From NVTR01 sp036480115 (lineage in GTDB: Bacteria > Pseudomonadota > Alphaproteobacteria > Rhodobacterales > Rhodobacteraceae), in the NCBI GenBank assembly GCA_965224795.1, contig CBDDAE010000001.1, positions 992,001 to 1,056,000 on the forward strand: a DNA stretch of 64,000 nucleotides. Reading direction: 5' to 3'. Positions 34,824 to 45,960 of the stretch are shown in pieces. Position 1 is the stretch's first letter. Every line of letters starts with the position of its first letter. The notes under the pieces were generated by a model. The model worked only from the letters and a program-made list of their open reading frames with translations. It had not been told where the DNA came from and ran no database searches. The position numbers were made by a program, and so were the translations under genes.

Positions 34824-35756
34824 TCAACCAGAACCAACAGGGGAATAATCAAAATTGACATGCGCCCCGTCAAGTAGCTTTTTGACTCCAATACTGGTTT
34901 TAACAGCAGCTAGGCGCAAAAGTAAAATACCGGTTTCAGATTGAAATTGCAGCGAAACCAGTCCCGAAGGGTGCGGTATATCATCTATCATTTGACCAAG
35001 TTTTCCCCAGGACGCGCTATCAAGCAAACCCTGATAGTTATCCCTGGCAGCCTGCCTTAACCTTGATCGAAGCTCTGACATACCTTCTATCGGCAGATCT
35101 GTCGCGGGAACTGAAGCTAAAATCGCCTGAACAATACCATCGCCAAACCGACGATTGCCTTCAATTGAAACAGTCGCGTCACTGGCAGCTATCGCCAGCC
35201 CAAACACCTCGGGTTGCGATAACAGCTTTGGGCTGACATTGATCAGCTTAATTGCCGCCGTTAGCCTATTTCCGTTGCCAAAATCAAGCATCAAACTATT
35301 CAGATCAAGTTTTCGTTCACCGGCTTGAAAGGACCAGCGGATTTCACTGTCCACACTGCGCGCAGCGCTGACTTGTTGGCGAATAAAACCCCATACCGGA
35401 TCATTTTTTGGGGCGTTCTGCAAAGTGATACCTTTGATATCTATATCCAGCTGTACGGGTAATAGTTCTTCAATCAACGGGGTCAGGCCGCCACTGTTCC
35501 AACGCAGTTGTTTAAACCGTAATTCAATATCATTAGATATGTCAGATACCACTACTCCACTGGCCTGACACTTGCCGGCAAACTGACGTGGCGGACTGGC
35601 TGGGGTGATTGTAGCATCAATTAAGGACGCCAGCATTCTCAGCCCGCTGGCGCATTTATCGCCATCCAAACGGATCATTTTCTGGGATATCGCTGGCGAA
35701 GCTGCCATAAGAAATACGCTGGCTAGAACTGTCGCAAGGGTTCTTTTGAAAATCAT
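34824..35756 (-). CDS. Exported hypothetical protein
   Basis: A 310-residue protein with a good signal peptide (MIFKRTLATVLASVFLMAASPAISQ) and then a soluble beta-rich domain. Two Cys (DKCASGL, GKCQASG), spaced ~29 residues apart, could form a periplasmic disulfide. The rest alternates short hydrophobic strands with charged turns and ends in FDYSPVGSG. I do not recognise a family. It is on the same strand as ftsY and 39 bases behind its stop, so it may be read from the ftsY transcript. Confidence 0.75.
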   Translation of the reverse strand: MIFKRTLATVLASVFLMAASPAISQKMIRLDGDKCASGLRMLASLIDATITPASPPRQFAGKCQASGVVVSDISNDIELRFKQLRWNSGGLTPLIEELLPVQLDIDIKGITLQNAPKNDPVWGFIRQQVSAARSVDSEIRWSFQAGERKLDLNSLMLDFGNGNRLTAAIKLINVSPKLLSQPEVFGLAIAASDATVSIEGNRRFGDGIVQAILASVPATDLPIEGMSELRSRLRQAARDNYQGLLDSASWGKLGQMIDDIPHPSGLVSLQFQSETGILLLRLAAVKTSIGVKKLLDGAHVNFDYSPVGSG

Positions 35757-35795
35757 TTCAGTCTCTCTCAACCGCCCCCAGCCTACATTTATTGG

Positions 35796-37391
<1,596 letters not shown>

Positions 37392-37450
37392 GCGCGAAAC
37401 TCCGGCTAACATGTCCTATTTAATTGGTTTTACCAGTATTTAAAAGGCTT

Positions 37451-38131
37451 TCAGGAACCAATAAACCCAAAAAGGATAATTCCTTGACCGACAACGTATA
37501 GCGCCCAAATCGCAGCTTTGATCCAGGGTTTCCAGGAACTGTTTTCAGGCAGGCGAAATCGTTCCATCGCCAACAAAATATCTGAACCAACAAACAACGC
37601 CGCACCGTAAGATACGGGCCAGAACTGGGTTTGCAGCGTCAGCGCGCCCAGTACCATCACCGCTATCAAAGCGATGTAGATGCGCACCGGCCAGCGCAAA
37701 TTTCCGGTATAAGGGGCCAGCCAAAGCTCACTTGAAATGGCCAGCGCTACTGTTCCAATGGCCAACAGGGGGGTTTTCTCAAAGGCTGAAATCGGGGTCA
37801 GGCCGGTGATCGCCAGAAACAGAATAACAAATAGAAGATGGGCCAACGCAAAAGCCGCAAGCCCATAAAGAAAGGCGCTACGCCCATTTCGCGAAAGTGC
37901 AAAATCCCCGATTGCCGAGAAAACCAACGGTATTGTTAGAAGTGGTCCAAAAAACTTGGGATCAAATTCAAAATACGCAATCATAGCAAAACACGCCAGC
38001 GGCAGGGTTTTCAGGCCACTTCGCAGCCAAGAAGAGGGTGCACTTATCATGGGAAAATAGGCCAAGGTGGCCAGTACAGCAACAATCAGAGCACCAAAAC
38101 TAATGTGGTCGAAATATTTGATCTGGTCCAT
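37451..38131 (-). CDS. YhhN family membrane protein (lysoplasmalogenase-like)
   Basis: A 226-residue protein with about eight hydrophobic helices. PLVFSAIGDFALSRNG and the later YGAALFVGSDILLAMERF are the two acidic-residue-bearing helices typical of the YhhN/TMEM86 family; mammalian TMEM86B hydrolyses lysoplasmalogen. The bacterial role is uncertain. Same strand as ftsY and 59 bases upstream of it. Confidence 0.85.
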   Translation of the reverse strand: MDQIKYFDHISFGALIVAVLATLAYFPMISAPSSWLRSGLKTLPLACFAMIAYFEFDPKFFGPLLTIPLVFSAIGDFALSRNGRSAFLYGLAAFALAHLLFVILFLAITGLTPISAFEKTPLLAIGTVALAISSELWLAPYTGNLRWPVRIYIALIAVMVLGALTLQTQFWPVSYGAALFVGSDILLAMERFRLPENSSWKPWIKAAIWALYVVGQGIILFGFIGS

Positions 38132-38222
38132 ATTTGCCCCGGTAATCGTAGTGCAATTATGGCGAAAATACCCGATTTAACCAGAACAATATTTGCAGTG
38201 GAATAGTGTTCGGGTATAAAAA

Positions 38223-39275
38223 GTGGCACTGTTTGGGTCGGGGGCGTATTTGAAACCACCAGAAATATTGTTTGCAGTCGCAACGCTGACTCCCTTGGGG
38301 CTGCTGGTAGCCGGCGGATTTTGGGGTGGGGCGTGGATCATCGCAGCGTTGGCCTATCTGACAGTGTTTGCCTTCGCCGTGGACGAATTGGCCGGTGTGG
38401 CGGCACGTGCCAGCACGCCTGACCGGGAATTTCCGCTGGCCGACGGACTTTGCGCCGGACTGGCAATCTTGCATTTTCCGCTGTTGGCACTGGCGGTATT
38501 CGCGCTGTCTGGGGGCACAGAGCTGTCTGGAACCGAAAAAACCGCCGCTTTTTTTGCCTTTGGGTTGTTTTTTGGTCAGGTGTCCAATGCCAATGCCCAC
38601 GAACTTATCCACCGCTCGCGCGCGCCGTTGTATCAACTGGGAAAATGGGTGTTTATCAGCCTGCTGTTTGGGCACCACAATTCAGCGCATCGTCTGGTGC
38701 ACCACCGCTATGTCGGTACAGATCGCGACCCCAATTCCGCGCCCCTGGGTATGGGGTTTTACAGTTTCGCCGGACGGGCTTGGGTGGGATCATTTCGGGC
38801 CGGATTAAGCGCTGAAAACCGGGTGCGCCGGGCGGCCGAAGGCAATAGGCTGCACCCCTATTTTGTCTATATATCCGGGGCGATTATCATATTGGCTCTG
38901 GCCGCAATGATCGGCGGTTGGGCTGGTGTGCTCTGGCATATAGGGCTTGCCAGTTACGCGACGATGCAATTGCTGTTGTCGGATTATGTACAACATTACG
39001 GGTTACAGCGGCGGATTTCGGCGACGGGAAAGCTTGAACCGATTGCACCGGCTCATTCCTGGAATGCCCCGCAGCGGTTTTCCAGCCTGCTCATGCTGAA
39101 CGCGCCGCGCCATTCCGACCACCACGCCCATCCTGCGCGGGCCTTTCCGGCACTGGGGTTGGCGGATGGGGTGCCCACCCTGCCCCGCAGTCTGGCGGTG
39201 ATGGGGGTGATTGCGCTGCTGCCCTGGCGTTGGCGCCGGATCATGGACCGAAAAGTTGCAGTACTAGATGCCTAA
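38223..39275 (+). CDS. AlkB-type alkane 1-monooxygenase/desaturase-like membrane di-iron enzyme
   Basis: A 350-residue integral membrane protein with the three His clusters of the AlkB group: HELIH (~residue 127), HRLVHHRY (~158) and LNAPRHSDHHAHP (~293), the last being the AlkB-like form. A further His (NSAHRL) helps ligate the di-iron site. AlkB hydroxylates terminal methyl groups of alkanes using rubredoxin; no rubredoxin gene is nearby and related enzymes oxidise other lipids. The start is a GTG at 38223 with a poor ribosome binding site, so the exact N-terminus is uncertain. Confidence 0.87.
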   Translation: MALFGSGAYLKPPEILFAVATLTPLGLLVAGGFWGGAWIIAALAYLTVFAFAVDELAGVAARASTPDREFPLADGLCAGLAILHFPLLALAVFALSGGTELSGTEKTAAFFAFGLFFGQVSNANAHELIHRSRAPLYQLGKWVFISLLFGHHNSAHRLVHHRYVGTDRDPNSAPLGMGFYSFAGRAWVGSFRAGLSAENRVRRAAEGNRLHPYFVYISGAIIILALAAMIGGWAGVLWHIGLASYATMQLLLSDYVQHYGLQRRISATGKLEPIAPAHSWNAPQRFSSLLMLNAPRHSDHHAHPARAFPALGLADGVPTLPRSLAVMGVIALLPWRWRRIMDRKVAVLDA

Positions 39276-39326
39276 TCCGAATTTTGTGATTGGTGGAAGC
39301 AGGCATTTTCTGCAAAAGTAGGTTCC

Positions 39327-39725
39327 ATGCTTAGATTAATTGTATTCTTGATGTTTACCAGCACAGCCGCCCAGTCCCAGTCAGCAATGTCAGGGGAAGA
39401 ATTTGACACCTATACCCTGGGAAATACCCTGACTTTCATGGAAAATGGTCAGGCTTACGGTATCGAACAGTATCTGCCCGGGCGGCAGGTAACCTGGGCG
39501 TTTGACAATGGCGACTGCCAAAAAGGACATTGGTTTGAGCCAGAAGCAGGAATGATCTGTTTTGTCTACCTGGGCTCAGATGCCGGACAGCAATGCTGGA
39601 ACTTTTTTCGTACTGATACCGGGTTGCGGGCCAAATTTATCGGGGCCACAAACGGACGCGAACTGTACGAAGCACAACGCAGCCGTTTGCCGCTGCTTTG
39701 TCTGGGACCACAGGTAGGGGTGTAG
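39327..39725 (+). CDS. Small exported hypothetical protein
   Basis: A 132-residue protein with a signal peptide (MLRLIVFLMFTSTAAQSQS) and a compact domain with four Cys (GDCQKGH, MICFVYL, QQCWNFF, LLCLGP) that may form two disulfides. The YTLGNTLTFMENGQAYGIEQY and QVTWAFDNGDCQKGHWF stretches look like a small beta sandwich. No family recognised. It lies between the AlkB-like gene and the end of xseA. Confidence 0.75.
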   Translation: MLRLIVFLMFTSTAAQSQSAMSGEEFDTYTLGNTLTFMENGQAYGIEQYLPGRQVTWAFDNGDCQKGHWFEPEAGMICFVYLGSDAGQQCWNFFRTDTGLRAKFIGATNGRELYEAQRSRLPLLCLGPQVGV

Positions 39726-39770
39726 CGGCGACTTTTGAAAACGGGATAAACTTTCGCAAAGAACTGAGGA

Positions 39771-41261
39771 TCAGAACAGAGAGCCCTGGTCACTGGTTTT
39801 CTTGGCATCAGATTTGGTCTTTTTAGCGACTGATTTTCCCGATGTAATATCTAAACGCCCATCTGAAAACTCGATCTCTAGGGCGTGGGCGGCTTTGGCC
39901 GTTTTTGTACTTGTAACCACGTCATTATCACCGCGCACCACAGCGTAGCCCCGGCGTAGGGTTTCGGTGTACCCAAGATTTTGGCGCACACGTTCTAATG
40001 TATTCAGGCGATCGCGCTGTCTGTTAATCTGGGTTCGGGCCAAAGTGGCGAAACGTTGCGAACGCGTCGAAAGCGCGTCTGATTTGCGACTTATATCCCG
40101 GCCTAAAAGTTCCGGCCGTAGTCGGCCTGCCCGGTCGTGAAATTGGCGCGCCGCTGTTTTGGTCAACTGGCGTAGCGCCTCTGGGCGAATTCCGGCACTG
40201 AATTTACTAAGGTGCAGGTATTTTTGTTGCGCAACCATTCGCAATGCTGCTGGCAGGCGTTCATGGGCGCGATCCAGCCGTTGGCGGGCATTTTCCGTCA
40301 GGTTGGCGGGTTTGGGCAGGGCGCGGGACAGATCACGCAGGCGCTGGTGGCGCTGTGCTATGCCCTGGGTCAGGGCGCGCGACAAGCGAGCGTCTTGTTC
40401 TGATGTCCAGGCCAGCAGTTCCAGGCGCACCGGTACGGCCAGCTCGGCAGCCGCCGTGGGCGTTGGCGCGCGTTTATCGGACACGTAATCAATCAGCGTG
40501 GTGTCGGTTTCGTGCCCCACCGCCGAGATTAGCGGAATGTCGGATGCGAAAGCGGCGCGGGCGACGATTTCTTCGTTAAAACCCCAGAGATCTTCGACTG
40601 ATCCACCACCACGGGCGACGATGATCAGGTCCGGGCGCGGCAGTGCACCACCGGGGGTGAAGGCGTTGAAACCATCGATGGCGGCAGCAACTTCGGGCGC
40701 GCATTTCTGCCCCTGTACAGCCACCGGCCAGATCAGCACCTTGCGCGGAAACCGATCACGCAGCCGGTGCAGGATATCGCGGATCACAGCGCCAGAGGGT
40801 GAGGTGATGACGCCGATCACATCCGGCAGGTAGGGGATGGGTTTTTTATGGGACGGGGCGAACAACCCTTCGGCATCCAGCGCTTTTTTGCGTTTCTCCA
40901 ACATGGCCATCAGCGCCCCGGCACCGGCAGGTTCGATGTTTTCAACGATCAGCTGATAGCGCGATTGGCCGGGAAACGTGGTCATACGCCCGGTGGCGAT
41001 GACTTCCATACCTTCCTCGGGCTGGGTGGCAAGGCGCGCGGCCTGGCCTTTCCAACTGACGGCGGCAATGACCGAACGGTCGTCTTTCAGATCAAAATAC
41101 AAATGCCCCGAGGCCGGGCGCGACACACGGCCGATTTCACCACGCACCCGCACATGGCCAAATTCGCCCTCAATGATCTTTTTGACCGCGCCGGAAATTT
41201 CGGAAACGGTAAATTCATGGGCGTTATCGCTGGTTTCGGGGTCTTCAAACAGGTCTGACAT
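39771..41261 (-). CDS. xseA: Exodeoxyribonuclease VII large subunit
   Basis: XseA with XseB degrades single-stranded DNA in repair. The start at 41261 (MSDLFEDPETSDNAHEF) gives 496 residues; the upstream frame to 41396 overlaps purD and is not coding. The OB-fold is at residues ~20-115 (VRGEIGRVSRPASGHLYFDLKDD), the catalytic domain carries GVITSPSGAVIRDI, IIVARGGGSVEDLWGFN and AVGHETDTTLIDYVSD, and a long coiled-coil follows. The C-terminus is Lys-rich. It is divergent from purD with 72 bases between starts. Confidence 0.97.
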   Translation of the reverse strand: MSDLFEDPETSDNAHEFTVSEISGAVKKIIEGEFGHVRVRGEIGRVSRPASGHLYFDLKDDRSVIAAVSWKGQAARLATQPEEGMEVIATGRMTTFPGQSRYQLIVENIEPAGAGALMAMLEKRKKALDAEGLFAPSHKKPIPYLPDVIGVITSPSGAVIRDILHRLRDRFPRKVLIWPVAVQGQKCAPEVAAAIDGFNAFTPGGALPRPDLIIVARGGGSVEDLWGFNEEIVARAAFASDIPLISAVGHETDTTLIDYVSDKRAPTPTAAAELAVPVRLELLAWTSEQDARLSRALTQGIAQRHQRLRDLSRALPKPANLTENARQRLDRAHERLPAALRMVAQQKYLHLSKFSAGIRPEALRQLTKTAARQFHDRAGRLRPELLGRDISRKSDALSTRSQRFATLARTQINRQRDRLNTLERVRQNLGYTETLRRGYAVVRGDNDVVTSTKTAKAAHALEIEFSDGRLDITSGKSVAKKTKSDAKKTSDQGSLF

Positions 41262-41333
41262 TTGGCGTGCCTTGTGGATTGTCCGGGGCAAGTTTAGAAC
41301 GCCGGTGAGCGAAGGCCAAGGGGGCGTGTGACA

Positions 41334-42596
41334 ATGAAAATATTGATATTGGGCAGCGGCGGACGTGAACATTCGCTGGCTTGGGCGGTGGCACAAAACC
41401 CCAAATGTGATTCAGTGATCGTGGCCCCGGGCAATGCCGGAATTGCGCCGATTGCTGAGTGTGTGGCGCTGGACATTATGGACGGCACTGCCGTGGCGGC
41501 GTTTGCGGTTGAGAACGCCGTTGATTTTGTGATTGTTGGCCCAGAGGCACCGCTGGTGGCCGGGGTGGCAGATGCGGTGCGGGCTGCCGGGGTGTTATGT
41601 TTTGGGCCCGGTGCGGCAGCGGCAAGGCTTGAAGCATCAAAGCGGTTCACCAAAGAGGTATGCGCGGCGGTGGATGCGCCAACAGCCCGGTATGCGCGGT
41701 TTGAAGATGCCACGGCGGCGCGGGAGTATGTGCGCGCCGAAGGGACACCGATTGTGATCAAGGCCGATGGTTTGGCAGCCGGGAAAGGCGTGGTTGTGGC
41801 CATGGATGAGGCCGAGGCATTGGCGGCGATTGATGACATGTTTGGTGGCGAATTTGGCGCAGCCGGGGCCGAGGTGGTGATTGAGGAATTTATGCAGGGC
41901 GAAGAGGCGTCGCTGTTTGTGCTGGTTGACGGGGAAACTGTGCTCCCCATTGGCACGGCGCAGGACCATAAGCGCGCCTTTGACGGCGATACCGGCCCCA
42001 ATACCGGCGGTATGGGGGCCTATTCGCCCGCACCGATTTTGGATGACACGGTGGTTGAAAAGGCTATGGCCCAGATCATCCGCCCGACCATGGCGAAAAT
42101 GGCGCGCCGCGGCACACCGTTTCAGGGGGTGCTTTACGCAGGGCTGATGATTTTGGACGGCCAGCCGCGTTTGGTCGAATATAATGTGCGCCACGGGGAC
42201 CCGGAATGTCAGGTCTTGATGATGCGGTTGGGGGGGCAAGTGCTGGACCTGCTGCTGGCTTGCGCAGAAGGTCGGTTGGCGGATGCACAGGTGAATTTTG
42301 CTGATGACCATGCATTATGCGTTGTGATGGCGGCCGATGGCTATCCGGGGCCATATGAAAAGGGGTCGGTGATTGGTGGGCTGGACGCGATCATTGAAGA
42401 TAGTTTTCAGATGGTTTTCCATGCGGGAACTGCGCTGGTCGATGGTCAGGTAACGGCCAGTGGCGGGCGTGTTTTGGGCGTGACCGCACGGGGCGATGAT
42501 CTGAAAGACGCGCGGGACCGGGCCTACGCAATGGTGGATCAGGTGGATTGGCCCGGCGGGTTTAACCGGGGCGATATTGGTTGGCGGGCTTTGTAA
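41334..42596 (+). CDS. purD: Phosphoribosylamine--glycine ligase
   Basis: PurD joins glycine to phosphoribosylamine with ATP, the second step of purine synthesis. The ATG at 41334 begins MKILILGSGGREHSLAWAV, the canonical N-terminus; a GTG two codons earlier is possible. 420 residues, ATP-grasp fold: VIKADGLAAGKGVVVA, EEFMQGEEASLFVLVDG, and GPNTGGMGAYSPAP, with PRLVEYNVRHGDPECQ at the metal site. Divergent from xseA. Confidence 0.98.
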   Translation: MKILILGSGGREHSLAWAVAQNPKCDSVIVAPGNAGIAPIAECVALDIMDGTAVAAFAVENAVDFVIVGPEAPLVAGVADAVRAAGVLCFGPGAAAARLEASKRFTKEVCAAVDAPTARYARFEDATAAREYVRAEGTPIVIKADGLAAGKGVVVAMDEAEALAAIDDMFGGEFGAAGAEVVIEEFMQGEEASLFVLVDGETVLPIGTAQDHKRAFDGDTGPNTGGMGAYSPAPILDDTVVEKAMAQIIRPTMAKMARRGTPFQGVLYAGLMILDGQPRLVEYNVRHGDPECQVLMMRLGGQVLDLLLACAEGRLADAQVNFADDHALCVVMAADGYPGPYEKGSVIGGLDAIIEDSFQMVFHAGTALVDGQVTASGGRVLGVTARGDDLKDARDRAYAMVDQVDWPGGFNRGDIGWRAL

Positions 42597-42642
42597 ACAG
42601 ATATGTCGGAGGGGGCTGTCAGCCCCCCGCCCCATGGGGCGT

Positions 42643-42671
42643 CCCTCGAGGATGTTTTGGAAAGATGATTG
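42643..42671 (+). repeat. Short dispersed extragenic motif, copy 3 (looser)
   Basis: CCCTCGAGGATGTTTTGGAA followed by AGATGATTG. It resembles the second half of the copy at 19325 (GGGGATATTTGTTGAACAATGATTG pattern) and is preceded by GC-rich inverted sequence (GGGGCTGTCAGCCCC). It lies between purD and the DUF6194 gene and overlaps the latter's leader. Confidence 0.3.
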
Positions 42672-42678
42672 GTAGAAC

Positions 42679-43140
42679 ATGGCGGAATTGATACCCGTGG
42701 AAATATTAGAGACTTTGCTGGCGCGGTATGGCGGCACCAATAAGGTGGACGCCTGGGGCGAGGCGACGTTATTTTACAATCCGGGGCATCTGCTGGCGCG
42801 GGGCACGTATTTTGCCACCGTAAAGGAAAAGAACGGTGATAATGATCGTGCCTCTGATCTGGACCGGCCAGGGGTGTTTCGGCTGAACATCGGCGCGGAC
42901 CGGGCGCATTTTCTGGAACTTTTCGGACCACCGCCACCGCGCCCCGGCAAGGGTCAGCATATTGAGGGCGATTGGGATTTCACCGCATTGGACAGGCTGA
43001 CCCCGCATCCTATCTATGGCTGGATGTCCTGGGTGTCGGTGTTGAACCCAAGTGCGACGACGTTTGAGAAATGTTTGCCATTGCTGGATTCAGCCCATGC
43101 CAAGGCCAAGGCAACGTTTGACAAGCGCACCAAAAAATAA
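42679..43140 (+). CDS. DUF6194 family protein
   Basis: A 153-residue cytoplasmic protein. The central SDLDRPGVFRLNIGADR and the late LDRLTPHPIYGWMSWVSVLNPS match the pattern I know for DUF6194, a family also common in actinobacteria and of unknown function. The C-terminal 25 residues are Lys/Ala-rich. It lies 82 bases behind purD on the same strand. Confidence 0.78.
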   Translation: MAELIPVEILETLLARYGGTNKVDAWGEATLFYNPGHLLARGTYFATVKEKNGDNDRASDLDRPGVFRLNIGADRAHFLELFGPPPPRPGKGQHIEGDWDFTALDRLTPHPIYGWMSWVSVLNPSATTFEKCLPLLDSAHAKAKATFDKRTKK

Positions 43141-43149
43141 GGGTCGGTG

Positions 43150-43893
43150 TCAGTTTTGGCACTCCAGCGCGCGGGCAAATGAACGGCGGTTTTTATGCGG
43201 GCCGAGGATCTGGGCACTATAGCCCGCCCCGGTATGGCTGACGGCAATGATGCTTTGCCAATTTGCGTCCACAACAATCATTTCCGGCCCTTGGCCACAG
43301 TTTCTGATACCTCCGGCAATGTTATCTTCGCCGATCCGGTGATTGGTGAAGCCGGGCAGGTCGGTAACATTAACCAGCGCGCCATTTTCCAGCCGCCAGA
43401 TACGAATGGTTTTGGCCAGATGTGGGCGATCAACATAGGCGTATTCAATACTGCCGTCACCATCCAGATCAGCCGCGCCAATGGGCGCCAGCCAACGGTG
43501 GGTGCGACCAATGAACGGCGTGGCGGCGATCAGGCCACTTTCGTCGTACAGGGCCAGTCGCGCGCCAAGTTTCAGGTCGGTTTCCACCACCATGGCGGCA
43601 GGGCCTGCTTCGTCGTCAAGCGGCACAAGGCGGGGCGAGAAGTCCTCAAAAACCCGGCTTTCTGGCAAGCGGATGGTGAAATCGCGGATTTGGGAGGTTT
43701 CACACCCCTGACACATGTCAACGGTCAGGCGCAAAGTTCCCCATTCAATGGCGTCGCCAAGGATGCCATGATCATAGCGCGTGGTCGGGTCTTCATAGGC
43801 CGCTTTGGTGATGATGTTGGGGGGCGTGGCGGATGCCGGCAGGGTCAGCGCTATAAGCGCGGCGATCCCCAGGGCAAACCCACGCCAACCCAT
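43150..43893 (-). CDS. Exported FG-GAP/VCBS repeat-like protein
   Basis: A 247-residue protein with a signal peptide (MGWRGFALGIAALIALTLPASA). The mature part contains AADLDGDGSIEYAYVD, the calcium-binding loop of FG-GAP beta-propeller blades, with further blade-like strands around it. A CQGCETSQIRDF motif near residue 60 has a CxxC pair. Role unknown; such propellers bind ligands or partner proteins in the periplasm. Its start overlaps the ferredoxin stop (TGATG), implying co-translation. Confidence 0.78.
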   Translation of the reverse strand: MGWRGFALGIAALIALTLPASATPPNIITKAAYEDPTTRYDHGILGDAIEWGTLRLTVDMCQGCETSQIRDFTIRLPESRVFEDFSPRLVPLDDEAGPAAMVVETDLKLGARLALYDESGLIAATPFIGRTHRWLAPIGAADLDGDGSIEYAYVDRPHLAKTIRIWRLENGALVNVTDLPGFTNHRIGEDNIAGGIRNCGQGPEMIVVDANWQSIIAVSHTGAGYSAQILGPHKNRRSFARALECQN

Positions 43894-44216
43894 CAGATTT
43901 GTTTTTCAGGCATTTGCACGATCAGGCCTTCCAGCGCGTCTGTCACCTTAATCTGGCAGGTCAGGCGTGAACGGGCCGGGTCTGGTTCATAGGCGAAGTC
44001 AAGCATGTCTTCTTCCATGGCTTCTTTGGCCGGAATTTTTTCGACCCAAGTTGGATCAACATAGACATGGCAGGTCGAGCAGGCACAGGCACCGCCGCAA
44101 TCTGCTTCGATGCCGGGGATGCCATTGTCGCGTGCGCCTTCCATTACGGTCAGGCCATTGGGGACGTCGACCACATGTTCGGTGCCGCCATGTTCAATGT
44201 AGGTAATTTTAGCCAT
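43893..44216 (-). CDS. [2Fe-2S] ferredoxin, ISC/adrenodoxin type
   Basis: A 107-residue ferredoxin. Cluster ligands are Cys40, Cys46, Cys49 and Cys87 in the C-x5-C-x2-C...C pattern (ADCGGACACSTCHVYVD and SRLTCQIKV), an arrangement shared with adrenodoxin and Isc Fdx. An additional Cys44 lies in the loop. Possible jobs are electron supply to a P450 or to Fe-S assembly; no isc genes are nearby. It is followed by the FG-GAP protein gene with one-base overlap. Confidence 0.94.
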   Translation of the reverse strand: MAKITYIEHGGTEHVVDVPNGLTVMEGARDNGIPGIEADCGGACACSTCHVYVDPTWVEKIPAKEAMEEDMLDFAYEPDPARSRLTCQIKVTDALEGLIVQMPEKQI

Positions 44217-44296
44217 TTCGTATTCCTTTGCCTTGTCGAGAAGGGAGATAGGGGAAGATGTTAGGGTTTTCCAGCCCCCGGTTGAAGCAGGCGTTC

Positions 44297-44333
44297 AAAA
44301 AAAAATTGGGGCGCCCCATTCGGAACGCCCCAA
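44297..44333 (-). terminator. Intrinsic terminator behind degP
   Basis: On the minus strand TTGGGGCG and CGCCCCAA enclose a short loop, and nine U residues follow. It lies 21 bases after the degP stop and ends the hflK-hflC-DUF2065-degP region. Confidence 0.9.
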
Positions 44334-44353
44334 ACGGATTATTTTTGATTAGG

Positions 44354-45808
44354 TTAGTTCAAGCCAAGCGCAACAAATCGTGGCTCGCCCTCTCGCCGAA
44401 CAAGCAATAGTAGGGATTTGCGGCCTGCTTCTTCTGCATCAGCTATCCGGGCTTCAAGATCTTCCAAAGTGCCAACTTTTTGCTGGCCAGCTTCAGTAAT
44501 CACATCACCGGCGCGCAGACCTTTTTCAAAAGCTTCACTATCTTCGACAACCTCTTTGACCACCAGACCATCAGAACTTGCTGATAGCCCCAATTGTTCA
44601 CGCAGCTCATCGGTCATTTCAGCGATGGTTAAGCCCAACAGGTCCTGCTCGGTCGGGGTTTCGTCAGCAGGTGCTGAGGCAGGAACCGCGGCTTCGGCAT
44701 CTTCACGTCGACCCAGGGTCACCAGCAATGTTTGGGTGCCACCATCACGAAACACCACGACGCGCACGGCTTTGCCAACAGGGGCATATCCAACAATGCG
44801 CACCAATTCGCGGGTATCGGTGACATCTTCGCCGTCAAAAGAAATGATCACATCACCTGCCAGAATTCCGGCGTCCTTTGAAGGACCATCTGGCACATCC
44901 GTAACAAGCGCACCGGCTACATTTTCAAGGCCGATCGCTTCAGCCACATCTTCGCTGACATCCTGAATACGAACGCCCAGCCAACCGCGACGGGTTTCAC
45001 CAAATTCCTGTAACTGATCAACCACCCGGCTGACCACATTCGACGCCATGGAGAAGCCGATACCAATCGAGCCACCAGTTGGCGACAGGATGGCTGTGTT
45101 CACACCAACAACATCGCCACCAAGATTGAATAGTGGACCACCGGAATTGCCTTTATTGATAGCCGCGTCCGTTTGAATGAAATCGTCATAGGTTCCAGAC
45201 AGAGCCCGGTTACGGGCCGACACGATACCGGCGGAGACAGAAAATCCCTGCCCCAACGGGTTACCAACGGCCATGACCCAGTCGCCCACGCGCATGATGT
45301 CGCTGTCGCCGAATGTGACAAACGGCAGCGGTGTATCGCTTTCCACTTTTAGCAGCGCAATGTCGGTGTTGGGATCTGTACCAACGACGGTGGCGGGCAG
45401 TTCTTCGCCCGAGAAAAATTCGATCAGAATTTCATCTGAACCAGCAATGACGTGGTTGTTGGTGACAATAAAACCGTCTTCAGAGATCACAAAACCAGAG
45501 CCAAGCGCCTGACTGCGCCTAGGGCGGCGACCTTCAGGGTTTTGCTGGTCCGGGAACAAATCCTGAAAAGGCGACCCATCTGGAACGGACGGGCCACCAT
45601 CGGTGGCAGAGGCAATAGTTGTGGATGTGGTTATATTTACCACCGCCGGGCTGGTTTGTTCGGCAAGATCCGCGAAACTGTCAGGCGCGCTAATAGCACG
45701 GGAAGTCAGGGCCTGACCCAACAACAGAGCGGTTGCCAGCATCAGTATAGTAAGCCCTCGTACGATATTGGTTTGCTGTACCGGGTATGTCTTCGCCTGA
45801 ATATTCAC
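44354..45808 (-). CDS. degP: Do-family periplasmic serine endoprotease
   Basis: A 484-residue DegP/DegQ-type protease and chaperone for misfolded envelope proteins. The start is a GTG at 45808 behind AAGGAGA. A signal segment (residues ~17-40) leads to the protease domain with a complete triad: His119 (TNNHVIAG), Asp149 (NTDIALLKV) and Ser222 (KGNSGGPLF). Two PDZ domains follow (~residues 265-350 and ~385-475). It has its own 152-base upstream gap behind the hfl genes, so a separate stress promoter is plausible. Confidence 0.95.
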   Translation of the reverse strand: MNIQAKTYPVQQTNIVRGLTILMLATALLLGQALTSRAISAPDSFADLAEQTSPAVVNITTSTTIASATDGGPSVPDGSPFQDLFPDQQNPEGRRPRRSQALGSGFVISEDGFIVTNNHVIAGSDEILIEFFSGEELPATVVGTDPNTDIALLKVESDTPLPFVTFGDSDIMRVGDWVMAVGNPLGQGFSVSAGIVSARNRALSGTYDDFIQTDAAINKGNSGGPLFNLGGDVVGVNTAILSPTGGSIGIGFSMASNVVSRVVDQLQEFGETRRGWLGVRIQDVSEDVAEAIGLENVAGALVTDVPDGPSKDAGILAGDVIISFDGEDVTDTRELVRIVGYAPVGKAVRVVVFRDGGTQTLLVTLGRREDAEAAVPASAPADETPTEQDLLGLTIAEMTDELREQLGLSASSDGLVVKEVVEDSEAFEKGLRAGDVITEAGQQKVGTLEDLEARIADAEEAGRKSLLLLVRREGEPRFVALGLN

Positions 45809-45960
45809 GGCATTCTCCTTGGATTATTGTGTCAGCCGATGGCGGCTGAGATCGGGTCGCGTTTGCTTACAGACAAGATAGGAACAATTAAGCGAACCGC
45901 AAACCCAAATGCGCTATTATCAATAGGATGTGAGAAATCTGAATAAAATGTGATAATTTT

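Noticed and set aside
41294..42311. Two long minus-strand open frames (235 and 224 codons)
   Set aside because: They are antisense to purD, which has all ATP-grasp motifs.
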